Assembly (NCBI GenBank): GCA_031373255.1
Contig: JANMMJ010000068.1
Coordinates: 14,511-78,510, forward strand
DNA from: JANMMJ01 sp031373255
GTDB lineage: Bacteria; Pseudomonadota; Alphaproteobacteria; Rhizobiales; Aestuariivirgaceae
Direction of reading: 5' to 3'
Length of the DNA: 64,000 nucleotides
Shown piece after piece: positions 1-9,700 of the stretch (positions are counted from its first letter, which is position 1; each line of letters opens with the position of its first letter). The position numbers and the translations under genes are program-made. Under the pieces are notes generated by a model. It saw only the letters and a program-made list of their open reading frames with translations. It did not search any database and had not been told where the DNA came from.

Positions 1-133
1 GCAGGCCGCGCAAATCGCGATCTCGCAGAATCCCGGCGCGAAACTTCTGAGCATCAAGCCCAAGGGCAACAACTATATCGCCACGATGCGCCAGGGCAAT
101 CAGGTGTTCCGGGTTCCTATACCCGGCAACTGA
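1..133 (+). CDS. C-terminal end of a probable PepSY-type periplasmic protein (partial)
   Basis: Only the last 43 codons are in the window, read from base 2 to the TGA at 131-133. The peptide has a pattern of short polar strands (QNPGAKLLSIKPKGNNY, then QGNQVFRVPIPG) resembling the C-terminal strand pair of a PepSY domain, a small fold often found in exported proteins that sense or modulate proteases. It lies 79 bases upstream of a PhoP-like regulator and its kinase. In Hyphomicrobiales a PepSY protein often precedes such a pair, so it may be an accessory of that sensory system. The family call rests on a short tail and on context and is only moderately secure. Codon usage matches the downstream genes. 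Confidence 0.5.
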   Translation, partial: QAAQIAISQNPGAKLLSIKPKGNNYIATMRQGNQVFRVPIPGN

Positions 134-212
134 TATGTCAAGCGGCGCCGGGTTGTCCCTTCCCGGGAAAAACGATAGGACTGTTTCAGTGTGGGCTTAT
201 GAGGCATGACGC

Positions 213-884
213 ATGCGTGTTCTCGTCGTTGAAGACGATCCCGATCTCAATCGCCAGCTGGTGACCGCGCTCACCGATGCTGGTTATGCCGTGGACAAGG
301 CAATGGATGGCGAGGAAGGCCACTTCCTCGGCGATACCGAGCCCTATGACGCGGTCGTGCTGGATCTGGGATTGCCGGTGCTGGACGGTGTCAGCGTTCT
401 GGAAAAATGGCGCCGCGCCGGGCGCAAGATGCCGGTGCTCATTCTCACCGCACGCGACCGGTGGAGCGACAAGGTGGCTGGCTTCGACGCCGGTGCGGAC
501 GACTATGTGGCCAAGCCCTTTCACATGGAGGAAGTGCTGGCACGATTGCGCGCCCTGGTGCGACGCACTGCCGGGCACGCCACCAGCGACATCACCTGTG
601 GCCCGCTGATGCTCGATACCAAGAGTGCCCGCGTGACCGTGAACGGCACGGCGATCAAGCTGACCTCGCTCGAGTTCCGCCTGCTCAACTATCTCATGAT
701 GCACAAGGGCAAGGTGATTTCGCGCACCGAACTTGTCGAGCATCTTTACGACCAGGATTTCGACCGCGATTCGAACACCATCGAAGTGTTTGTCGGGCGC
801 CTGCGCAAGAAGTTGGGCGTTGACGTCCTCCATACCATCCGGGGCATGGGCTACTGCATTTCAGAGCCGGATAATGCGGGTTAA
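213..884 (+). CDS. OmpR/PhoP-family response regulator
   Basis: A 223-residue two-domain transcription regulator. Residues 1-115 form a receiver domain with the acidic pocket VVEDDPD at 5-11, the phospho-acceptor Asp51 in VVLDLGLP, the switch Thr79 in LILTARD and Lys101 in DDYVAKPF. Residues 125-220 form a winged-helix DNA-binding domain of the OmpR type, with LTSLEFRLLNYL and the recognition helix near DSNTIEVFVGRLRKKL. Length is typical. The gene overlaps the following sensor kinase by 11 bases, so the two are co-transcribed and translationally coupled. Similarity is to PhoP-like regulators, which answer to envelope or divalent-cation stress, but the signal sensed here cannot be read from the sequence. 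Confidence 0.93.
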   Translation: MRVLVVEDDPDLNRQLVTALTDAGYAVDKAMDGEEGHFLGDTEPYDAVVLDLGLPVLDGVSVLEKWRRAGRKMPVLILTARDRWSDKVAGFDAGADDYVAKPFHMEEVLARLRALVRRTAGHATSDITCGPLMLDTKSARVTVNGTAIKLTSLEFRLLNYLMMHKGKVISRTELVEHLYDQDFDRDSNTIEVFVGRLRKKLGVDVLHTIRGMGYCISEPDNAG

Positions 885-2256
885 CTCACTGGCGTTTCGT
901 CTGATGGCCTCATCGGCCATCGTTAGTATCGTCCTTCTCGCCGCCGCGGCCTTTCTCCTCTCCAACCTCTTCCAGACTGCCCTCGAACGCAATTTCGATG
1001 CAAGGCTGCGCGCAGTGCTCGATGGCCTGCTCGGCAACGTCGAACTCACCGAGGAAGGTGCTCCCGCAATGCAGGTGCAACTCGCCGATACGAGGTTCAC
1101 CTTGCCGCTGTCGGGATGGTATTGGCAGGTAACGCCGCCGCCCGACAAGAACATGCAGGACCTTGCCTCGGAGTCATTGCTGGATCAGCGCCTGCAGCTG
1201 CCCGCCGGCGCGAAGATCGCCCGCAGCAGCGACGGCATTGCCAGCTTCTTTCTCGATGACAGCAATGGCGTGAAACTTCGCGCCATCGAGCAGAAGTTCA
1301 AGCTGTTTGGCGGCAAGGAGGATTTTTCCTTTCTCGTGGCCGGCAACTTCGATGAACTGAAGGACGAGGCCGATGCTTTCCGCCAGACGCTCTATATCGT
1401 ATTGTTCCTTCTGGGCGCCGGCCTGGTCGTCGCCATCCTCGCCCAGACCCGCTATGGCCTGCGCCCGCTGCGCCGGCTGCAGCAGGCCGTAACCAGCATT
1501 CGCGAGGGCAAGGCGGAGAAGCTCGAAGGCGAATACCCCAGCGAGATCCAGCCGGTTGCCGAGGAACTCAACCTGCTCATTCAGTCAAACTCTGAAATCG
1601 TCGACCGCGCCAGAACCCAGGTCGGCAATCTGGCCCACGCGCTGAAGACACCCCTCAGTGTACTGACCAACGAGTCAAGTGTTCACAAGGGTGCACTTGC
1701 CGTCAAGGTCAATGAACAGACGCAGGTGATGCGCGACCAGATTAACCTTTATCTGGATCGGGCCCGCCGCGCTGCCAGGGCTCAGACCCTCGGCGCGGTG
1801 ACCGAACTCGAACCCGTCCTCGCCGGGCTCGCCCGCACGCTCATGCGTATTCATCAGGAGAAGGGCGTGCGCATCGAACTCGACTGCCCCGCACATCTGA
1901 AATTTCGTGGTGAGCGCCAGGACCTCGAGGAAATGGCGGGCAACCTGCTCGATAATGCCAGCAAATGGGCCAATAAGCGCGTTCTCGTTGAGGTTTGGCC
2001 CTCGCGCGGCGTTGACGTTGCTGACGCCCGGTCATTCATCGATATTGCGGTCAGTGACGATGGCCCGGGGCTTCCGGCCAACAAGCGTGCCGATGCTCTG
2101 AAGCGCGGCAAGCGGCTTGACGAAACCAAGCCCGGCTCGGGCCTGGGTCTCAACATTGTCTCGGAGACGGCCGCGATGTATGGTGGCACCGTCATTCTCG
2201 ATGACTCGAAATTGGGTGGGTTGAGGGTTATCCTGAGGTTGCCGTCCATCAAGTGA
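874..2256 (+). CDS. Sensor histidine kinase, PhoQ-like
   Basis: A 460-residue membrane kinase, partner of the regulator it overlaps. The ATG at 874 lies inside the regulator's 3' end and is followed directly by a membrane segment (about residues 11-31). A periplasmic sensor part of about 140 residues follows, then a second membrane segment at about 172-190. The cytoplasmic half has a HAMP-like linker, the H-box HALKTPL with His255, the N-box LLDNASKW, and G-boxes DDGPGLP and GSGLGLNIV of an HATPase_c domain. Nearby alternative starts upstream would place the protein far inside the regulator gene, so 874 is preferred. The periplasmic part is rich in acidic residues, as in PhoQ, but its ligand is unknown. 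Confidence 0.92.
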   Translation: MRVNSLAFRLMASSAIVSIVLLAAAAFLLSNLFQTALERNFDARLRAVLDGLLGNVELTEEGAPAMQVQLADTRFTLPLSGWYWQVTPPPDKNMQDLASESLLDQRLQLPAGAKIARSSDGIASFFLDDSNGVKLRAIEQKFKLFGGKEDFSFLVAGNFDELKDEADAFRQTLYIVLFLLGAGLVVAILAQTRYGLRPLRRLQQAVTSIREGKAEKLEGEYPSEIQPVAEELNLLIQSNSEIVDRARTQVGNLAHALKTPLSVLTNESSVHKGALAVKVNEQTQVMRDQINLYLDRARRAARAQTLGAVTELEPVLAGLARTLMRIHQEKGVRIELDCPAHLKFRGERQDLEEMAGNLLDNASKWANKRVLVEVWPSRGVDVADARSFIDIAVSDDGPGLPANKRADALKRGKRLDETKPGSGLGLNIVSETAAMYGGTVILDDSKLGGLRVILRLPSIK

Positions 2257-2512
2257 ATTTGGACATGCCTCAAATTTAATTTTAGATAGAGCACCGCGTG
2301 TAACGTGAGTCTGAACCACGGTTACGAATACTGATTGATTTTCATTTGCGTGATAATTACAAACGGTGACAATTCCATACGCACGGCCAGAGCGGAGTGT
2401 TTGGTTAAGGTCTCACTCAATTTTGGAACTTTGAGCCAATCGACTGATATGGCTCTCACCAATGGCGAGGTGACGTTCGCAGTTTGCCCCCGGTCGCGGA
2501 CGCGTCTTGCCT

Positions 2513-2547
2513 GGGAGCGGATCTTTCGAGGTCCGCTCCCGCTTTTA
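2513..2547 (+). terminator. Hairpin with T-run between convergent genes
   Basis: A perfect 9-bp stem (GGGAGCGGA at 2513-2521, TCCGCTCCC at 2532-2540) with a 10-base loop is followed by GCTTTT on the + strand. It sits at the 3' ends of the histidine kinase, about 255 bases downstream of its stop, and of the GlxA-type regulator, whose stop codon lies in the T-run. It is a likely rho-independent terminator for rightward transcription. On the - strand the U-tract is missing. Confidence 0.6.
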
Positions 2548-3540
2548 CGCGGTTATTTTTACGTCATCCGGCATCGTCGGAATGCCCCGTTCGCGATAGG
2601 GCGTACGGCCGTAGAAAGCGCGATAGCACTTTGAAAAATGCGATGGCGATGAGAAGCCGCACGCCAGCGCCACGTTGATGACCGACATGTCAGTCTGCAA
2701 CAGGAGCGATCTTGCCTTCTTCAGGCGGAGTTCGAGATAATAGCGTTTGGGGCTGCGATCGAGATAGCGACGGAACAGCCTTTCAAGCTGGCGCGTCGAT
2801 AGCCCCGCCTGCTTGGCGAGCACGCTGGGTGAAAACGGATCTTCGAGATTGGCCTCCATCTTTTCGATGATGCCGACCAGTTTTGGATGCCGGGCCCCGA
2901 TTCGCGCCGGCAACGACATGCGCTGATGTTCGCTGTGGTGACGGATCGGCGAATGCAGAACTGTCTCGGCTACAGTTGCAGCAAGGTCAGGCCCATGCTG
3001 GCTGGCGATCAGGGTGAGCATCATGTCGAGCGCCGTCGTACCACCTGCACTTGTAAAACGGTCGCGGTCGATTTCGAACAATCCGCCAGTCGCTTCGATA
3101 TCGGGGAACTCCTCGGTGAAGCCCGGAAGGTTCTCCCAGTGTATCGTGCAGCGATAACCGTCGAGCAGCCCTGCCTCTGCCAAAATATGTCCACCGGTGC
3201 ACACAGCGCCGATGGAGCGGCCGCGCCGCGACACCTTGCGCAACCATCCGATCAGCCGCTTGTCGGCATAGCGCTGAACATTGAGCCCAGCGCAGACCAC
3301 CACCGTCGCAGTGTCGGGAACGGCGTCGAGGTCGCCATTGACCATGGCCAGGATGCCGTTGGAAGCGGCTACTGGCTTGCCGTCGACCGAATGCATGGTC
3401 CACCGGTAAAGCGCCTTCTCCGACATGCGATTGGCAAGCCGCATTGGCTCGATCGCTGCCGTGACCGGCATCATGGTGAATTCAGGGACCATGACAAAGG
3501 CAAACGCCTGGGGAAGTTCTTTGGGCTTGTCGCCGAACAT
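2545..3540 (-). CDS. GlxA/GbdR-family AraC-type transcriptional regulator
   Basis: A 331-residue regulator. Residues 10-195 form a DJ-1/PfpI-like (class I amidotransferase fold) sensor domain with the elbow GAVCTGGH around Cys114. Residues 225-320 form an AraC-type double helix-turn-helix (PSVLAKQAGLSTRQLERLFRR and ALACGFSSPSHFSKCYRA). Proteins of this architecture include GbdR, which activates glycine betaine and sarcosine catabolism, and GlxA-type proteins near methylamine genes. It is divergent from the metF-like gene, and sarcosine oxidase genes are 3 kb away, so control of N-methyl catabolism is a reasonable inference. A TGTCGCA motif recurs upstream of both metF and soxB and could be its binding site. 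Confidence 0.85.
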   Translation of the reverse strand: MFGDKPKELPQAFAFVMVPEFTMMPVTAAIEPMRLANRMSEKALYRWTMHSVDGKPVAASNGILAMVNGDLDAVPDTATVVVCAGLNVQRYADKRLIGWLRKVSRRGRSIGAVCTGGHILAEAGLLDGYRCTIHWENLPGFTEEFPDIEATGGLFEIDRDRFTSAGGTTALDMMLTLIASQHGPDLAATVAETVLHSPIRHHSEHQRMSLPARIGARHPKLVGIIEKMEANLEDPFSPSVLAKQAGLSTRQLERLFRRYLDRSPKRYYLELRLKKARSLLLQTDMSVINVALACGFSSPSHFSKCYRAFYGRTPYRERGIPTMPDDVKITA

Positions 3541-3659
3541 CTGAATATCTCGCTGATTTTTCCTTCATACGGGCAATCGCCGGTCATTGTCCATAAGCGT
3601 CATGTCGCGGGAGGAAAACGACGTTAACAGAGCCATTTCAGTCGCTTCCGTATTGCCCC

Positions 3660-3675
3660 TGTCGCAATTGTCTGA
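3660..3675 (+). promoter_or_regulatory. Candidate operator upstream of metF
   Basis: TGTCGCA at 3660-3666 is followed by the related heptamer TGTCTGA at 3669-3675, about 55-70 bases before the metF start and between two divergent genes. The same heptamer appears as a near-perfect tandem at a similar distance before soxB. This suggests one regulator, perhaps the adjacent GlxA-type protein. There is no experimental support, and short motifs recur by chance. Confidence 0.35.
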
Positions 3676-3729
3676 GCCGGAAACAGGGGGTACGGCCAAT
3701 GTGCGCTGGCACTGCCGGAGTAATCGCAA

Positions 3730-4629
3730 GTGAACGCGCCATTCGATCTTACTGAAGCCCGGAACCTGATGAATACCGATCCCGTATCCCTCTTCCTGCA
3801 GCGGCTCTCCGTCGAAATCACGCCGAAGCAAGCCGAGAAGGTGCCGCTTCTGGCTGGATCGCTGAAGCCCGGGACCTGCGTCTATATCGCCCTGATCGAT
3901 CCGGCCGATGTCGAAAATCAGCTCGCCGCCGCAATCGCCGTGCGCCAGGCAGGACTCGAACCCGTTCCGCATGTTCCCGCCCGTTTCGTGAAAGATCTCG
4001 AAGATCTTAAGTCGCGCATTGGCGCTTTGGTGGAAAAGGCCGGCGTGCGCCAGATGCTGGTGCTGGGTGGCGGCGCGCCGATACCCATTGGCCAGTATGA
4101 TGCGGCACTCCAGCTTCTTGAAACGGGTGTTTTCACCGCCAACGGCGTGAACAGGATCGGCATCGCCGGTCATCCCGAAGGCAATCCCGATATAACCAAG
4201 AAATACGGGGAGGCGGCCCTTCTGAAGGCTTTGCAGGACAAGCAGGTCTGGCTCAGCGCCAACGGTGTTCAGGGGTACATTGCCACCCAGTTCCTTTTCG
4301 AGGCGCAACCTGTGGCCTTCTGGTCGAGCGAATTGTCAAAGGCTGGCATCGATCTGCCGATCCACGTCGGCGTGCCCGGCCCGGCAACCATCAAGACCCT
4401 GGTCAAATATGCCGCCATGTGCGGCGTCGGCAACTCCGCCCGCTTTATCAGGAAGCAGGCAATGAACATCACCAAGCTCCTCACCGTCTCGACGCCTGAC
4501 GTCTTTGTCGAGCAGCTTGCCAAGCTTCACGTGGAAAAGCCCGCCCTCAACATCGCCGGGCCCCACCTCTACCCCTTTGGCGGCTTCGACAAGCTGCTGG
4601 ATTGGGTGAGACCGAAGCTGCAGGGCTGA
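3730..4629 (+). CDS. metF: Methylenetetrahydrofolate reductase-type protein
   Basis: A 299-residue TIM-barrel flavoprotein of the MetF family, which reduces 5,10-methylene-THF to 5-methyl-THF. The motif SVEITP near residue 29 corresponds to the SFEFFPP strand that holds the catalytic Glu of E. coli MetF. Further family signatures are LVLGGG near 115, GIAGHPEGNPD near 145 and the C-terminal FGGFDKLLDWV. Length matches the E. coli enzyme. The GTG at 3730 has GGAG nine bases upstream, so it is preferred to the ATG at 3769. The gene ends exactly where the convergent PLP enzyme ends. Its place beside sarcosine oxidase suggests use of the methylene-THF produced from N-methyl groups. Divergence from canonical MetF makes the exact substrate less certain. 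Confidence 0.82.
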   Translation: MNAPFDLTEARNLMNTDPVSLFLQRLSVEITPKQAEKVPLLAGSLKPGTCVYIALIDPADVENQLAAAIAVRQAGLEPVPHVPARFVKDLEDLKSRIGALVEKAGVRQMLVLGGGAPIPIGQYDAALQLLETGVFTANGVNRIGIAGHPEGNPDITKKYGEAALLKALQDKQVWLSANGVQGYIATQFLFEAQPVAFWSSELSKAGIDLPIHVGVPGPATIKTLVKYAAMCGVGNSARFIRKQAMNITKLLTVSTPDVFVEQLAKLHVEKPALNIAGPHLYPFGGFDKLLDWVRPKLQG

Positions 4630-5838
4630 TCAAAGCACCTGCGCAAGGTCGGCGCAGATATCATCTGCATCCTCAAGCCCGACAGACAGGCGGAATACCC
4701 CGTCTCCGGCGAAATCCCGGTAGCTTTTCAGAGCCTCGGGCGGGTGCCTGAAAGTGGACCGCATGACGTCGTCCGTCGGGATCCAGTAGACCAGACTGCG
4801 CAGATGGCCAAGCGACACCGCATAGTGCACGATCCGCAGCCGTTCGATCATCCTCTGCGCCACGGCGCGGCCCTCCTTTACCTGGAAGGTCATCATGCCG
4901 GAGAAATTCTTCATCTGCCGTTTTGCGAGATCATGCTGCGGGTGTGACGGAAGGCCCGGATAGTGCACCCGCGTGACGCCCACGTGAGCTTCGAGAAAGC
5001 CCGCCACCGCAAGGGCTGTTTCCTCATGCGCCCGCATGCGGATCGGCAGGGTTGCGGCGCCGCGCATGATCAGCCATGCATTGAAAGGCGACAGCACGCC
5101 GCCATAATGCACGCCGGCTTCAAGATTGAGCGCTTCGAGATCGGCCTCGCGCCCCAGCACAGCACCCCCCATCGCATCGCCGTGGCCGCCGACATATTTG
5201 GTCAGCGAATGGATAACGAAGTCGGCGCCAAGCTCGATGGGCCGCGTAGCGATGGGGCTGGCGAAAGTGGAATCGACAGCGACGTCCCGCACACCGCGCG
5301 CATGTGAAAAACTTGCAATCGCCTCGATGTCCGAGAGCCGCATGATCGGATTGGCGGGTGTCTCGATCCACACCATTTTCGTATTGGCCCTTATCGCGGC
5401 GGCGACGGCATCAACGTCCGAGGTGTCGACCAGGCTGGTCTCGATGCCAAATCGCGGCAGCGTGCTCCGCACCAGTTCCGCCGTCGCCACATAATTTGTA
5501 TCGGACATGACAAGATGATCACCCGCCGACAGGCGGCCCATGATCAGCGCATGCGTGGCGGCAACGCCGGAAGCAAAGCACTGGCAGGATTCTGCACCCT
5601 CGAGCGCTGCCAGTTTGGTATCGAGCTGGCACACCGTCGGATTTGAAACGCGGGCATAGACGTGGCCCTCATAGGCATCACCGCTCAATGCCGAAAATCC
5701 GGTGAGCGTTTCGGGCGCAAACGTGACCGACATGGTGAGATTGGGCGAAGACGCCCGGGTAGAGGGGTCGATGAATTCGCCAGCATGGATAGCCGTAGTG
5801 TTCGGCCCGTGCGGTCGGTTGGAAGGCGGCTGCGGCAT
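4630..5838 (-). CDS. Cys/Met metabolism PLP-dependent lyase or synthase (cystathionine gamma-synthase family)
   Basis: A 402-residue fold-type I PLP enzyme of the trans-sulfuration family. Features are the N-terminal THAIHAG-like TTAIHAG at about 15-20, Tyr61 in YARVSNPT, FASGVAATHAL binding the cofactor phosphate, Asp189 in DVAVDSTFASP and the Schiff-base Lys214 in SLTKYVGG. The C-terminal part has RLSVGLED. The ATG at 5838 is preceded by GGAG at 7 bases. An in-frame ATG 27 codons further upstream lacks family-like sequence. Reaction could be cystathionine gamma-lyase, gamma-synthase or methionine gamma-lyase, which sequence alone does not separate. Convergent with metF, with no spacer between the stops, so sulfur amino-acid metabolism and methyl-THF supply may be linked. 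Confidence 0.85.
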   Translation of the reverse strand: MPQPPSNRPHGPNTTAIHAGEFIDPSTRASSPNLTMSVTFAPETLTGFSALSGDAYEGHVYARVSNPTVCQLDTKLAALEGAESCQCFASGVAATHALIMGRLSAGDHLVMSDTNYVATAELVRSTLPRFGIETSLVDTSDVDAVAAAIRANTKMVWIETPANPIMRLSDIEAIASFSHARGVRDVAVDSTFASPIATRPIELGADFVIHSLTKYVGGHGDAMGGAVLGREADLEALNLEAGVHYGGVLSPFNAWLIMRGAATLPIRMRAHEETALAVAGFLEAHVGVTRVHYPGLPSHPQHDLAKRQMKNFSGMMTFQVKEGRAVAQRMIERLRIVHYAVSLGHLRSLVYWIPTDDVMRSTFRHPPEALKSYRDFAGDGVFRLSVGLEDADDICADLAQVL

Positions 5839-5919
5839 ATGGAACTCCGTGAGTGAGCCCGCATACATCCTATGCTTCGCCCGGGAGTTCAACCGGGCAT
5901 TATCTTCCGATTGGAGCAA

Positions 5920-6069
5920 TCAGTTCGTCGTGAAAACCATCAACAGAACTGCAAACACCAACACCGCGCCCGCAAGCCCCCACCCCAGAACATAGCGGAC
6001 ATTGTGCCCGGTCACGCCCTGCCGCGCTTCATTGGTTGTGCGAATTTCCGGCCGTTCGGTCGTCTCCAT
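5920..6069 (-). CDS. 49-residue single-pass membrane protein
   Basis: A short gene of 49 codons with an ATG at 6069 and TGA at 5920-5922. The product has a polar N-terminus (METTERPEIRTTNEARQG) and one hydrophobic segment from about residue 27 to 46 ending in FTTN. This layout, a short cytoplasmic tail followed by one helix, recurs in small uncharacterised proteins of Hyphomicrobiales. It lies 93 bases downstream of soxG in the same direction and may be a distal member of the sarcosine oxidase transcript. No function can be assigned. Confidence 0.7.
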   Translation of the reverse strand: METTERPEIRTTNEARQGVTGHNVRYVLGWGLAGAVLVFAVLLMVFTTN

Positions 6070-6162
6070 GAAACCTCTCGCCAATTGGCGGCCCGGCGCT
6101 CACATGTGCAGGCCTGTATGCGAGTCAAAACGTCGGTATCGCGTTAAGGTTCCGGAATAGGC

Positions 6163-6765
6163 TCAGGAAGCGGCCAGATCCTGCTTCCCGAACAGCCGCA
6201 ATTCGGCTTCCGGCCGTGCCGTCGCGCAGATGAAGTCCCAGGCATATTCGGCGTACGAGCGGAAGACATAGACATCGAACATGTCTTCTTCGACCACATG
6301 CAGTAGGGCGGCAATCTCGGCAAATCTCATGCGTCGCACGGTTCCCGGTGAATATTCATCCGAAAGCAGATCGAGCGAGCATCCCTTGAGCAGCACTTCG
6401 CGCGCCCCGTCACCTTCAAGGCGGAGCACGCTGCGCATATCAGAAACATCGACGGCAAGCGCATGAATGCCCTGCAACCGCTTGCGCAGGGCGGTGAGCA
6501 GCTCGGCCATTTTGCTCCGCGGGCAGATGATCAGCCATTGATCGGTTGAAAGCCAGAAAGCGCGCATCTCGCCCCAGGTGTTCGAGGTCCGCGGCTGCTT
6601 TGGCAAGTCGACGCCGAGGATCTCCTTTGCCGCATTCATGAACTTGCGGTCGCTGGCAAACCCGCGCAGGTCGATCATGCCGCGTTCGGCAATTTCACGC
6701 AGGCGGATCGACAACCCCGATGCTTCGCGGCCCTTGAGCGCGCTTTCATATTGAAGCTCAGCCAT
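6163..6765 (-). CDS. soxG: Sarcosine oxidase, gamma subunit
   Basis: A 200-residue protein of the SoxG family, the smallest catalytic-complex partner in heterotetrameric sarcosine oxidase after delta. It contributes to the folate-side channel rather than carrying its own cofactor. Family features are LSTDQWLIICP near residue 75 and VDVSDMRSVLRLEG near 105, related to the GcvT/YgfZ fold. The ATG at 6765 overlaps the end of soxA by 8 bases (ATGGCTGA), a translational coupling. An upstream ATG at 6789 lies further inside soxA and is less likely. It is the last of four genes in the order soxB-soxD-soxA-soxG. Confidence 0.9.
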   Translation of the reverse strand: MAELQYESALKGREASGLSIRLREIAERGMIDLRGFASDRKFMNAAKEILGVDLPKQPRTSNTWGEMRAFWLSTDQWLIICPRSKMAELLTALRKRLQGIHALAVDVSDMRSVLRLEGDGAREVLLKGCSLDLLSDEYSPGTVRRMRFAEIAALLHVVEEDMFDVYVFRSYAEYAWDFICATARPEAELRLFGKQDLAAS

Positions 6766-9700
6766 TGAGCTGTGCTCCTTCCTTGTCATAGAACACCTGG
6801 TCGACGATCTTCGCCTTGACTACCTTGCCATCGAGTGGGAAGGACAGGGTTTCGCCCATCCGTGCCCGCCCTGACTGGATCAGCGCCATGGCGATAGAGC
6901 GCTGCAGGGTTGGTGAGAAATAGCTCGACGTCACCTGGCCGATCATCTCCATAGGGGGCTTGTCTTTCACCTCCTGGACGGCATAAGCCCCATCGGGCAG
7001 CACCTCGCTGGGATCTTCGGTGAGAAGGCCAACAAGTTGCTTGCGATCGGTGCGCTTAAGGAATGATTGCTCAAGCGAGCGCTTGCCGATGAAGTCGGAC
7101 TTTTTCTTGGAAACCAGTCCGTCAAGGCCGACGTCGACCGGCGTGACCGTGCCATCGGTCTCGTCGCCGATGACGATGTAGCCCTTTTCGGCGCGGAGCA
7201 CATGCAGCGCTTCGGTGCCATAGACGGTGATGCCGAAATCCTGCCCGGCCGTGAGGATTTCGTCCCACAGGCCGCGTCCCAGATTGGCGGGTACTGCCAC
7301 TTCATAGGAGAGTTCACCTGAAAAGCTGATACGGAACACGCGGACGGGATAGCGGCCGAGATGGCCTTCCTTCATCGAAAGATGCGGGAAAGCCTCGTTG
7401 GAAAGTTCGAAGTCCGGATCGAGCCGGCGGAGCACGTCGCGCGCTTTTGGCCCGGCAATGGCGAATTGAGCCCATTGCTCCGTCACCGGTGTCACAAACA
7501 CCTTATAATCGGTCCACTCGGTTTGCAGCCATTCCTCCAGCCAGGCCGAGACACGGTCCGCCCCGCCGGACGTCGTGTGCATGAGGAAATGATCTTCGCC
7601 GAGACGCACTGTGACGCCGTCATCGATGAGGAAACCCAGTTCGTTCATCATCAGCCCATAGCGGCAGCGGCCGATCTTCAGCGTCGAGAACATGTTGGAA
7701 TAGACCCGGTCAAGAAGCGCCGCCGCGTCCGGCCCCTTGATTTCGATCTTGCCGAGCGTCGAGGCATCAAGGAGGCCGACGGAATTGCGCACCGCGAGGA
7801 TCTCCCGGGCGATCGAGGCCTGCTTTTCTTCGGCAGGCTTGGGATAGGTGTAGGCGCGGCGCCACTGCCCGATAGGCTCGAATTGTGCTGCTTGCGATTT
7901 GTGCCATTCGTAAATCGGTGTGCGGCGGATCGGCAGGAACAACTGCCGGGTCATGGGCCCCGCAACCGAGCCAAACGAAAACGGCGTATAGGGCGGGCGG
8001 AATGTGGTGATGCCAATCTGCGGAATGGTCTTGCCCGTGGCCTCCGCCAGCACCCCGAGGCCATTGAGGTTCGACGTCTTGCCCTGGTCGGTCGCCATGC
8101 CGAATGTCGTGTAGCGCTTGGTATGCTCGACAGACTCGTAACCCTCGCGCTGTGCCAGCTCGAGATCGGCGGCAGTGACATCGTTCTGGAAGTCGATGAA
8201 ATGCTTGTTACCCTCATTGTATTTGCCGGTCGCAGGAGAAAACCAAAGGGATTCAAGCGCTTGTTGCACTTCCTGAAGAGCCTTGGGCACCTTGGGCCTG
8301 GCCGCTTTTGACTTGGGAAGCGCGGCCTTGCCGGCTGCTTCGCCGACGGCATAGGCCTCGTTCAATGCGCCGCCCAACGCCAGTGTGCCGTTCGCGGCAC
8401 CAACCGCCGCGATCCTGTCGTGATGCGTATCGGGCCGGAAGCTTTGCAGCGCCTCGTCGAATCGGATTTTGCCGCCAGTGTGGCACCAGATGTGAAGTGC
8501 GGGATTGAAGCCACCCGACATCGCGATGAAATCGCATTCGATCCTTGTCTCCGTGATGACGCGGCCTGATCCCTTGCGATAGGGAGCCACTTTCACGCCT
8601 GTCACATCAAGGCCGCCGAAGCTCGATTCCACTGCGGCAATGGCCGAGCCTGCCATGATCTCGATGCCCGCCTTGCGCGCCGTCGTGGGAAGCTGACTGT
8701 CGACATGACTGCGGGAATCGACGACGCGCACCTGAATGCCGGCCTGTTTCAGCGCCAGCGCCGTCTGGTAGGCATCGTCATTGTTGGTGAACACTAAGCC
8801 GCTCGATCCGGGAGCAACGCCATACCGCGTAAGAAATGCGCGCGCAGCACCTGCCAGCATGATGCCCGGCCGGTCGTTGTTTGCAAAGGCGATGGGCCGC
8901 TCGATTGAACCGGTGGCGAGGATCACCTGCCTGGCGCGGACCTTCCACAGGCGATGCCGTGGTGTTCCTCTCGCCAGCAGAGCCGGATCGTGATCGGCCA
9001 CACGTTCAAACAGAATGAGAGAATTATGCTGCCAGTGTCCCACGCACGTTGTGCGACTGAGCACGTGGACATTTTCAGCTTCCGACAGGCGTTGCACTTT
9101 CGCCTGCGCCCATTCGGATTGAGCAACGCCATCAATTGTCCCGTCGGCAATGTCTGCCCACCCGCCAAATTGCGGATTCTCATCGCAGATGATGACCCGT
9201 GCGCCGGAGGCTGCTGCGGCTTCCGCTGCCGCAAGTCCTGCAACGCCGCCGCCCACCACCAGCACGTCGCAATGCGCGTGAATATGCTCGTAAGTATCGG
9301 GGTCGCACCCGTCCGGTGCCTTGCCAAGACCCGCCGCCCGCCGGATGAACGGCTCGTAGACGCTCATCCAGAATTTCTGCGGCCACATGAAGGTCTTGTA
9401 ATAGAAGCCGCCGGGGAAGAAACGCGACAACGTGTTGTTGATGCTGCCGATGTCGAAGCTGAGTGAAGGCCAGCGGTTCTGGCTCACCGCCACGAGGCCA
9501 TCGTGAAGTTCGACCTGTGTGGCGCGAAGGTTTGGTTCGTGCCGTGAGCCTTCGCCAACACCAACCAGTGCGTTCATTTCCTCCGAGCCGAGCCCGACAA
9601 CGCCGCGCGGCCGGTGATACTTGAAGCTGCGTCCAAACACGCGCTGGCCGTTGGCCATGACGGCGGAGGCCAGCGTGTCTCCGGCGTAACCCGGCATTTG

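Noticed and set aside
186..833. Long open frames antisense to known genes (for example 186-833, 3565-4308, 7361-8311, 19860-21101)
   Set aside because: They are shadows caused by high GC content at third codon positions of the real genes; their products have no family-like sequence.
2257..2512. Possible short gene in the 288-base gap after the first kinase
   Set aside because: Open frames here have no ribosome site, odd codon use and no family-like sequence; one runs antisense into the GlxA-type gene.
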